This document shows, in pieces, positions 1 through 5,347 of a stretch of DNA of 7,216 nucleotides. The position numbers and the translations under genes were made by a program. The notes under the pieces were generated by a model. It made no database searches, had not been told where the DNA came from, and was given only the letters and a program-made list of their open reading frames with translations. This DNA is from CAJBIL01 sp044359525 (GTDB lineage Bacteria > Pseudomonadota > Gammaproteobacteria > Burkholderiales > Rhodocyclaceae): the NCBI GenBank assembly GCA_044359525.1, contig JBIKLY010000117.1, positions 1 to 7,216 of the forward strand. The letters run 5' to 3'. How positions within the stretch are numbered: the first letter of the stretch is position 1; the number at the start of each line of letters is the position of its first letter.

Positions 1-1050
1 GGCTTGATACTGAATAACGTCCGGTTAGGAAACGCTGCTACCGGTAGCGAAATAAGTATTATGGAGGTTCGATTGGTGCCGCTGCCAAGTACAGTGATGG
101 CGCCACGAAAAGTATTTTCTGAAGCGGTGCTGACTGGTGTGACACTGCCCGCCGAAGCACTCGCCGGCTTGGTTGGGATTTTCGAGTCTGCGGCTCAGCC
201 GTCGGCCAAAGCTAGCGTGCGGAACGTAATTCTTGAAAAAACCGACATTTCATTTCGAGGACTCGGGTTTTCCGAGTTGAATGGCGAAGTCAAACTCACA
301 CCCGACGGCCGTTTTCAGATGCTGTCGATGCACTCTCCAAACCGGAGCGTTCAGATCGAAGCCAAGCCTTCTGCCAAGGGTATCGATATCAATCTGGAGG
401 CATATGCGTGGCGACCGTCACCCGCTTCGCTTTTGCTGGTTGACTCTGCAACGGTGCAAGGAAATCTGGATGGTGGCGAACTCACGTTGCGAAAGCTGAA
501 TATGCGTGTTTTTGATGGATTGGTCGATGGTGTTGCCATACTCCGGTCCGAAAAGCAGCCGGAAATCACGGGGCAACTTTCTTTTGAACGGATCAATGCC
601 AAGCGTTTGGGTGAGTTCGTCGGGATAGGGCCGCAATTTGAGGGCGAAATGGCTGGAAAAATGATGCTTTCCGCAACGGCGGATGCTTGGCCTGACATCT
701 TTTCTGCAACAAACGCGAACGGAGAGTTCAGCATGCGCCGTGGCGGCCTTGGTGCTATCGATCTGACCGAGGCAGCGCGCCGCGCGTCGACGACGCCCAT
801 CCAGGGCGGTAGCACGCGTTTTGAGCAGCTGTCCGGTGTGTTTAGTTTTGCACCGTCCGGCTACCGGTTTTCGAACCTGGTGCTGACCTCGGGTCTGATG
901 CAGTCCTTCGGGCAAGTCGATATAAATCGGGATTTACAGCTGAACGGCCGGATTGAAGTCCAAATGAGCGGTACGGTCAACAAGCTGCGCATGCCGCTAT
1001 TGATCAGCGGCCCGCTCAAGACGCCGTCACTGCAGGCAGCAAAGCGCTGA
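1..1050 (+). CDS. AsmA-family envelope protein, 3' part (5' end outside window)
   Basis: The frame is open from the first base to a TGA at 1048-1050, giving 349 visible residues, so the gene almost certainly starts upstream. The TTG at position 4 has no room for a ribosome binding site and is not a credible start. The visible part resembles the C-terminal region of AsmA-like proteins. It is rich in short beta-strand-like segments of alternating polar and hydrophobic residues (ELTLRKLNMRVFDGLVDGVA, then SGVFSFAPSGYRFSNLVLTS). It includes the family-like block NGEFSMRRGGLGAIDLTEAAR and ends with ISGPLKTPSLQ, much as AsmA proteins end with a 'sGp...P.l' strand. AsmA relatives are usually inner-membrane anchored with a long periplasmic part, and are linked to outer-membrane assembly or lipid transport. 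The N-terminal anchor is not visible here. The exact member and its role cannot be told. No cysteine or catalytic motif is seen. The gene converges on the tyrB-like gene, with a terminator between them. Confidence 0.7.
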   Translation, partial: GLILNNVRLGNAATGSEISIMEVRLVPLPSTVMAPRKVFSEAVLTGVTLPAEALAGLVGIFESAAQPSAKASVRNVILEKTDISFRGLGFSELNGEVKLTPDGRFQMLSMHSPNRSVQIEAKPSAKGIDINLEAYAWRPSPASLLLVDSATVQGNLDGGELTLRKLNMRVFDGLVDGVAILRSEKQPEITGQLSFERINAKRLGEFVGIGPQFEGEMAGKMMLSATADAWPDIFSATNANGEFSMRRGGLGAIDLTEAARRASTTPIQGGSTRFEQLSGVFSFAPSGYRFSNLVLTSGLMQSFGQVDINRDLQLNGRIEVQMSGTVNKLRMPLLISGPLKTPSLQAAKR

Positions 1051-1065
1051 TCGGTTTTCAGTCAC

Positions 1066-1104
1066 GCATAGAAAACGCCGGCTTCAAGCCGGCGTTTTCT
1101 ATGC
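1066..1104. terminator. Bidirectional intrinsic terminator between AsmA-like gene and tyrB
   Basis: A perfect inverted repeat has 19-base arms (1066-1084 and 1086-1104) around one central base. In practice this is an 18-bp stem with a three-base TCA loop. The core GCCGGCTT/AAGCCGGC is flanked by AAAA on the left (1072-1075) and TTTT on the right (1094-1097). Either strand therefore yields a GC-rich stem followed by a short U-run. It lies 15 bases after the AsmA-like stop and 9 bases after the tyrB stop read on the other strand, which is the right place to end both transcripts. Confidence 0.88.
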
Positions 1105-1113
1105 TGAATAACT

Positions 1114-2316
1114 TCAAAGCACTGCTGCGATGGCATCCGCTACGTAGTCGATGTTCTTTGTGTTCAACGCTGCCAGGCAAATACGTCCGGTGCTAACCGC
1201 ATAGATACCAAATTCGCTGCGCATGCGTTCAACCTGCTCGGCGCTGAGTCCGGTGTAGGAGAACATACCGCGTTGCTTGGCGACGAAGGAGAAGTCCTGG
1301 GCAACACCCCGGGCATTCAATTTCTCGACCAGGCTGACGCGCATGGCGCGGATACGATCGCGCATGCCGGCCAGTTCATCTTCCCACATCTGGCGAAGTT
1401 CCGGGTCGGCAAGCACGGCTGCGACGACGGCGCCGCCATGAATCGGCGGGTTGGAGTAGTTGGTGCGGATGACCCGTTTGACCTGCGACATCACGCGTGC
1501 GGCTTCATCCTTGCTCGAAGTCACGATTGACAGCGCGCCAACACGTTCGCCATAAAGCGAGAAAGATTTGGAAAACGAGCTGGAGACGAAGAATTGCAGG
1601 CCCGATGCAGCGAACAGATTGAGCGCCAAGGCATCTTCAGCGATGCCGTCGGCAAAGCCCTGATAGGCCATGTCAATATAGGCGATCAGGCCGCGTGCGC
1701 GAATCGCATCAATCGTTTCGCGCCACTGTGCTTCCGAGAGGTCGGCGCCGGTCGGGTTGTGGCAGCAGGCGTGCAGGACGATGATCGAGCCGGCTGGCAG
1801 TGAATTCAGCTTGGCCTTCATGCCATCGAAATTCACGCCACGCGTGGCGGCGTCGTAATAGGGGTAGGTTTCGACCGGGAACCCGGCGGATTCGAACAGG
1901 GCGCGGTGATTCTCCCAACTCGGATCGCTGATATAGACGGTAGCGCCCGGCTGCAGGCGCTTCAGGTAGTCCGCCCCCACCTTGAGCGCGCCGGTGCCGC
2001 CAAGCGCCTCTGCAGTGATGACACGGCCTTCGGCAAGCAATGCGGACGCCTTGCCGAAGAGCAGGGTCTGCACGGCTTGATTATAGGCGGCCAGGCCTTC
2101 AATTGGTTGGTAGCCGCGCGGCGGCATGGCTTCGAGTCGTTTCTTTTCGGCGATCTTGACGGCGCCGAGCAACGGGATTTTCCCGTTGTCATCAAAGTAG
2201 ACGCCAACGCCAAGATTGACCTTGGTGGTGCGGGTGTCGGCATTGAAGGATTCGTTCAGGCCGAGAATGGGGTCGCGTGGCGCCATTTCTACAGCGGCGA
2301 AGATCGAAGAGGTCAT
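1114..2316 (-). CDS. tyrB: Aromatic amino acid / aspartate aminotransferase (class I, TyrB/AspC type)
   Basis: This is a PLP-dependent transaminase of the class I aspartate/aromatic group. It moves the amino group between aspartate, phenylalanine or tyrosine and 2-oxoglutarate in the cytoplasm. The 400 residues match the family's usual length of about 396-400. Visible active-site residues are N187 in HNPTG, D215 and Y218 in DMAYQGF, the Schiff-base lysine K250 in SSSFSKSFSLYGERVG, R258, and the two substrate-carboxylate arginines R284 (IRTNYSNPP) and R378 (STGRICLA). Stretches such as SDPSWENH, HNPTGADL, SFSLYGERVG and RGMFSYTGLSAEQV look closer to E. coli TyrB than to AspC. I favour an aromatic or dual-substrate enzyme, but sequence alone does not fix the preference. 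The ATG at 2316 is preceded by AGGGA with a six-base gap, and the next in-frame ATG (M11) lies just before the conserved DPILGL. The gene is divergent from uvrB. Confidence 0.93.
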   Translation of the reverse strand: MTSSIFAAVEMAPRDPILGLNESFNADTRTTKVNLGVGVYFDDNGKIPLLGAVKIAEKKRLEAMPPRGYQPIEGLAAYNQAVQTLLFGKASALLAEGRVITAEALGGTGALKVGADYLKRLQPGATVYISDPSWENHRALFESAGFPVETYPYYDAATRGVNFDGMKAKLNSLPAGSIIVLHACCHNPTGADLSEAQWRETIDAIRARGLIAYIDMAYQGFADGIAEDALALNLFAASGLQFFVSSSFSKSFSLYGERVGALSIVTSSKDEAARVMSQVKRVIRTNYSNPPIHGGAVVAAVLADPELRQMWEDELAGMRDRIRAMRVSLVEKLNARGVAQDFSFVAKQRGMFSYTGLSAEQVERMRSEFGIYAVSTGRICLAALNTKNIDYVADAIAAVL

Positions 2317-2356
2317 GGGCAGTCCCTAAGTTTGCAGGTCGGTGCGGCGCGTTTTT

Positions 2357-2376
2357 CGTAACGAATGAACGCTACG
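2357..2376. repeat. Imperfect palindrome upstream of tyrB, possible operator
   Basis: The arms CGTAACG (2357-2363) and CGCTACG (2370-2376) are inverted copies with one mismatch, separated by six bases. The site lies about 40-60 bases before the tyrB-like start and could be an operator. The arm-gap-arm layout loosely recalls TyrR-type boxes (TGTAAA-N6-TTTACA), but the spacing of the key G and C differs, so I do not call it a TyrR site. It may be chance. Confidence 0.25.
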
Positions 2377-2409
2377 CTTCTCGCCGCGAGTTACAAGAAA
2401 AAAGCGAAC

Positions 2410-2448
2410 CAATCAGCCATTTGATCGTCCACCCAAACGGCTGAATTG
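2410..2448 (-). promoter_or_regulatory. Imperfect hairpin followed by T-run, possible leader terminator/attenuator of tyrB
   Basis: The arms TCAGCCATTT (2413-2422) and AAACGGCTGA (2435-2444) pair at 9 of 10 positions around a 12-base loop. The stem lengthens by CAA/TTG (2410-2412 with 2446-2448) if A2445 is bulged. On the - strand the one mismatch becomes a G-U pair, so the RNA hairpin is better in the tyrB direction. In that direction it is followed, after GGTTCGC, by CTTTTTTC (T-run at 2403-2398), some 82 bases before the tyrB ATG. This resembles an attenuator or leader terminator. An operator for either divergent gene is the alternative. No convincing - strand promoter upstream of it was found, so the role is inferred. 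Confidence 0.35.
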
Positions 2449-2484
2449 ACGTCTTGCTGGGTAATGATCAGCTTTGAAACAACT

Positions 2485-2490
2485 TATAAT
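2485..2490 (+). promoter_or_regulatory. Consensus -10 box (TATAAT) directly upstream of uvrB
   Basis: TATAAT ends six bases before the ATG at 2497, so the expected transcription start falls on or next to that A. No TTGACA-like -35 sits at 16-18 bases: 2462-2467 reads TAATGA. TTGACG (2446-2451) is too far away and TTGAAA (2474-2479) is too close. There is no extended -10 TGn. The box may need an activator, may be an AT-rich chance match, or may produce a leaderless uvrB message. No CTGT-N8-ACAG LexA-type box was seen in 2317-2500. Confidence 0.45.
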
Positions 2491-2496
2491 TCTATC

Positions 2497-4593
2497 ATGG
2501 TGAGTTCTTTGCATTCTCCCGAAAATACCGCGCTCCTTACCTTTGAAGGTAGCCCGTTTCGCCTGCACCAGCCTTTCCTGCCGGCTGGTGATCAGCCGAT
2601 GGCAATTTCCCGTCTGATCGAGGGGCTGGAGGATGGACTTGCCTATCAAACCCTGCTGGGCGTCACCGGTTCGGGAAAAACCTACACCATGGCTAACGTC
2701 ATCGCCCGGACGGGGCGTCCGGCGCTGGTACTGGCACCAAACAAGACGCTGGCGGCACAGCTGTACTCGGAATTTCGTGAGTTTTTCCCCGAGAATGCTG
2801 TCGAGTATTTCGTTTCGTACTACGACTACTATCAGCCTGAGGCCTATGTTCCGGCACGCGACCTGTTCATCGAAAAAGACTCGTCGATCAACGAGCATAT
2901 CGAACAGATGCGCCTTTCGGCGACCAAAAGCCTGCTCGAACGCCGGGATTGCGTGATCGTCGCAACAGTATCTTGTATCTACGGCATCGGTGATCGCGAT
3001 GAGTATCACAAGATGATTCTCATCATGCGTGTTGGCGATCACATGGCACAGCGTGATGTGATCAAGCGTCTGGTCGAGATGCAGTACGAGCGCAATGACA
3101 TCGACTTTCATCGCGGCACCTTCCGCGTGCGTGGTGACGTAATCGATGTTTTTCCTGCCGAGCACGCCGAGCACGCGATCCGCATATCGCTTTTTGATGA
3201 TGAGATTGAAGGTTTGCAGCTGTTCGACCCGTTGACCGGGCATTTGCAGACCAAGCTCACACGTTTTACTGTTTTTCCTTCGTCGCATTACGTTACGCCG
3301 CGCGCAACAGTTTTACGCGCGCTGGATTCGATCAAGGACGAGTTGCGTGAGCGCGTCGACTTCTACCATCGGGAGAACCGTCTGGTCGAAGCGCAACGCA
3401 TCGAGCAACGCACACGGTTTGATCTGGAAATGCTTGATCAGGTCGGCTTCTGCAAGGGGATCGAGAATTACTCGCGCTATTTGTCAGGGCGGCAGGCGGG
3501 TGAGCCGCCACCGACACTGATTGATTATCTCGCGACCGATGCGTTGATGTTTATCGATGAATCGCACGTGTCGATTCCGCAAGTGGGTGCAATGTACAAG
3601 GGTGACCGGTCGCGCAAGGAGAATTTGGTGAACTATGGTTTTCGCCTGCCTTCTGCACTCGATAACAGACCTTTGCAGTTTGCGGAATTCGAGGCCTTGA
3701 TGCGCCAGACGGTTTTCGTTTCGGCTACACCTTCCGAGTATGAGAGAACGCACCAGGGGCAGGTCGTCGAGCAAGTTGTCCGGCCAACCGGATTGATTGA
3801 CCCGGTGATCATTGTTCGCCCGGCGTCAACACAGATTGATGACCTGCTGTCTGAAATCAGATTGCGTTTGGCGCTCGAAGAACGGGTTTTGGTAACCACC
3901 CTGACCAAGCGGATGTCGGAGGATTTGACAGACTACCTCGCAGAGCATGATATTCGCGTTCGCTATCTGCACTCGGATATTGATACGGTTGAACGGGTCG
4001 AAATCATCCGGGATTTGCGCCTCGGGAAATTTGATGTACTGGTCGGCATCAACCTTTTGCGCGAAGGGCTCGATATTCCTGAGGTCTCGCTGGTTGCTAT
4101 TCTGGATGCTGACAAGGAGGGCTTTTTGCGCTCCGAACGTTCCTTGATTCAGACTATTGGTCGTGCTGCACGCCATCTGAACGGCACCGCCATTCTCTAT
4201 GCGGACCGGGTTACTGACTCAATGCATCGCGCCATGGCGGAAACCGAGCGACGACGCATCAAGCAAATTCACTACAACGAAACGCACGGCATTATCCCGA
4301 CTGGTGTCACGAAGCGCATCAAAGATATCATTGATGGAATATATGATTCTGAAAGTGCGCATCGGGAACTCAAGGCTGCTCAGCAGCAGGCGAGTTATGT
4401 TGCGATGAGTGAGAAGCAACTTTCGCGCGAACTCAAGCGTCTGGAAAAAGAGATGCTTGAATGTGCAAAAAACCTGGAGTTTGAAAAGGCGGCGGCAGCA
4501 CGTGATGAATTGTTTCGTATCAAGGCGCAGGTCTTCGGGGCTGCAATACACGACACTGAGAATGCCCAGCATTTCGGGCAGGGGGTGGCTTGA
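2497..4593 (+). CDS. uvrB: Excinuclease ABC subunit B (UvrB), nucleotide excision repair
   Basis: UvrB is the damage-verifying helicase-like subunit of bacterial nucleotide excision repair. It receives damaged DNA from UvrA, opens the strands with its beta-hairpin and recruits UvrC. From the ATG at 2497 it has 698 residues (E. coli 673). The parts run in the family order. The Walker A motif GVTGSGKT is at 55-62 (K61). The beta-hairpin is tyrosine-rich, YFVSYYDYYQPEAYVP, from about residue 104. The DESH Walker B box is at 354-357. The ATP-coupled segment VSATPSEYE follows. Helicase motif VI, QTIGRAAR, is at 552-559. A C-terminal UVR domain spans about 643-679 (LEKEMLECAKNLEFEKAAAARDEL) and contacts UvrC. 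I preferred ATG 2497 to the in-frame TTG at 2446, whose extra 17 residues lack any family match and overlap the promoter. TTG 2509, preceded by GGTGAG, is another possible start because ATG 2497 has no Shine-Dalgarno. All key motifs are intact. Confidence 0.97.
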   Translation: MVSSLHSPENTALLTFEGSPFRLHQPFLPAGDQPMAISRLIEGLEDGLAYQTLLGVTGSGKTYTMANVIARTGRPALVLAPNKTLAAQLYSEFREFFPENAVEYFVSYYDYYQPEAYVPARDLFIEKDSSINEHIEQMRLSATKSLLERRDCVIVATVSCIYGIGDRDEYHKMILIMRVGDHMAQRDVIKRLVEMQYERNDIDFHRGTFRVRGDVIDVFPAEHAEHAIRISLFDDEIEGLQLFDPLTGHLQTKLTRFTVFPSSHYVTPRATVLRALDSIKDELRERVDFYHRENRLVEAQRIEQRTRFDLEMLDQVGFCKGIENYSRYLSGRQAGEPPPTLIDYLATDALMFIDESHVSIPQVGAMYKGDRSRKENLVNYGFRLPSALDNRPLQFAEFEALMRQTVFVSATPSEYERTHQGQVVEQVVRPTGLIDPVIIVRPASTQIDDLLSEIRLRLALEERVLVTTLTKRMSEDLTDYLAEHDIRVRYLHSDIDTVERVEIIRDLRLGKFDVLVGINLLREGLDIPEVSLVAILDADKEGFLRSERSLIQTIGRAARHLNGTAILYADRVTDSMHRAMAETERRRIKQIHYNETHGIIPTGVTKRIKDIIDGIYDSESAHRELKAAQQQASYVAMSEKQLSRELKRLEKEMLECAKNLEFEKAAAARDELFRIKAQVFGAAIHDTENAQHFGQGVA

Positions 4594-4711
4594 GTGTTCG
4601 CGTCTAGTACTTTTGGCAGTCTTTCAGCCGACGCAACAAGCAGGTAATATTTGATCATTGATGTTTTGGTTGTGTGTTTATCACTCTTCGACGAGCGGCT
4701 TCCCCTGTTTT

Positions 4712-4740
4712 TTGCCAGTCGGTTGGCCGCAGGTTACAAC
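4712..4740 (+). promoter_or_regulatory. Sigma70-type promoter for the phosphatase gene
   Basis: TTGCCA (4712-4717, five of six bases of the -35 consensus) and TACAAC (4735-4740, four of six of the -10 consensus) are separated by exactly 17 bases. The predicted start is near 4747, giving a leader of about 13 bases that contains the GGTGAG ribosome binding site (4751-4756) of the phosphatase. It lies in the 166-base gap (4594-4759) after uvrB. No convincing uvrB terminator was seen in that gap, so read-through from uvrB may also contribute. Confidence 0.55.
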
Positions 4741-4759
4741 TTAATCGAACGGTGAGCGG

Positions 4760-5281
4760 ATGATAAAAGTCTTGTTTGTCTGTATGGGGAATATATGTCG
4801 TTCGCCGACAGCGGAGGGCGTGTTTCGTCATTTACTCAATGAGAAAAAACTGAATGGCCGTGTTGAGGTGGATTCTGCGGGTACGCATGGTTACCACGTT
4901 GGCGAGGCACCTGATCAACGAACCCAGCGTGCAGCAGCAAGCCGTGGCTACGACCTCTCGGATATGCGCGCGCGCAAGGTGGCACCACAGGATCTCGATT
5001 ACTTCGATTTGATTCTTGCCATGGACCATAACAATCTGGAAGTTCTGAAGCGTATTTGTCCGCCAGAGAAGTACGATCGGCTGGGTTTGTTCATGAGCTA
5101 CTCAAAAAACTTTGACGACGACGAGGTTCCTGATCCCTACTACGGTTTGGGTCATGGTTTCGATCTTGTGCTCGACATGGTCGAAGATGCGGCAAATGGC
5201 TTGCTTGAAATCATTGAGAAGCGTCTTTCGCCTGCACCCGTTTCGACCGGGTTATCGCGCAAGCAGGTTGTCGGAAGTTAG
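4760..5281 (+). CDS. Low-molecular-weight protein tyrosine phosphatase
   Basis: This cytoplasmic phosphatase hydrolyses phosphotyrosine through a cysteinyl-phosphate intermediate. The signature P-loop CMGNICRS sits at the extreme N-terminus, with nucleophile C8 and phosphate-binding R14 in the C-X5-R arrangement, followed by S15. The general acid is D125 in VPDPYYG. The family-like blocks DSAGTHGYHVGEAPD (38-52) and DLILAMDHNN (83-92) are also present. It has 173 residues against about 150-160 usual. The excess is a polar tail after about residue 156 (SPAPVSTGLSRKQ). The ATG at 4760 is preceded by GGTGAG with three bases between. No tyrosine kinase or exopolysaccharide gene is visible nearby, so the substrate is unknown. 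The arsenate reductases that share this fold are a less likely alternative, because the DPYY acid loop is that of the phosphatases. It may be cotranscribed with uvrB but has its own promoter candidate, and it converges on rne. Confidence 0.93.
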   Translation: MIKVLFVCMGNICRSPTAEGVFRHLLNEKKLNGRVEVDSAGTHGYHVGEAPDQRTQRAAASRGYDLSDMRARKVAPQDLDYFDLILAMDHNNLEVLKRICPPEKYDRLGLFMSYSKNFDDDEVPDPYYGLGHGFDLVLDMVEDAANGLLEIIEKRLSPAPVSTGLSRKQVVGS

Positions 5282-5295
5282 TTGCACATACAAAC

Positions 5296-5328
5296 AAAAA
5301 GGGGGGCGCTGTCAGCGCCCCCCTTTTT
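5296..5328. terminator. Bidirectional intrinsic terminator between phosphatase gene and rne
   Basis: The 10-bp perfect stem GGGGGGCGCT (5301-5310) / AGCGCCCCCC (5314-5323) has a three-base GTC loop. It is preceded by AAAAA (5296-5300) and followed by TTTTTT (5324-5329). It works on either strand: 14 bases after the phosphatase stop, and 18-20 bases after the rne stop read on the - strand. This is a very strong textbook intrinsic terminator for both convergent genes. Confidence 0.93.
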
Positions 5329-5347
5329 TGTTACAGCATCCAACGGC

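Noticed and set aside
1906..2361. + strand open frame of 151 codons across the 5' end of tyrB
   Set aside because: It is a shadow of the aminotransferase gene on the other strand, with no family resemblance.
2446..2496. In-frame TTG extension of uvrB by 17 residues
   Set aside because: The added residues have no match to UvrB N-termini, no ribosome binding site precedes the TTG, and the stretch contains the -10 box.
3157..3174. Tandem 9-base duplication GCCGAGCAC in uvrB (AEHAEH)
   Set aside because: The region has the same length as in E. coli UvrB, so it is not an insertion; two copies in a variable surface stretch are likely chance.
2413..3288. - strand open frame of 291 codons over the 5' part of uvrB
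   Set aside because: It is antisense to the conserved Walker A and beta-hairpin region of uvrB, has no recognisable domain and no good start context.
4563..4580. Short hairpin TGCCC/GGGCA at the end of uvrB as a terminator
   Set aside because: The stem is only five base pairs, it lies inside the coding region and is followed by a G-run rather than T residues.
4695..4730. GCGGC/GCCGC inverted repeat in the uvrB-phosphatase gap
   Set aside because: Five-base arms around a 26-base loop are expected by chance, and there is no T-run.
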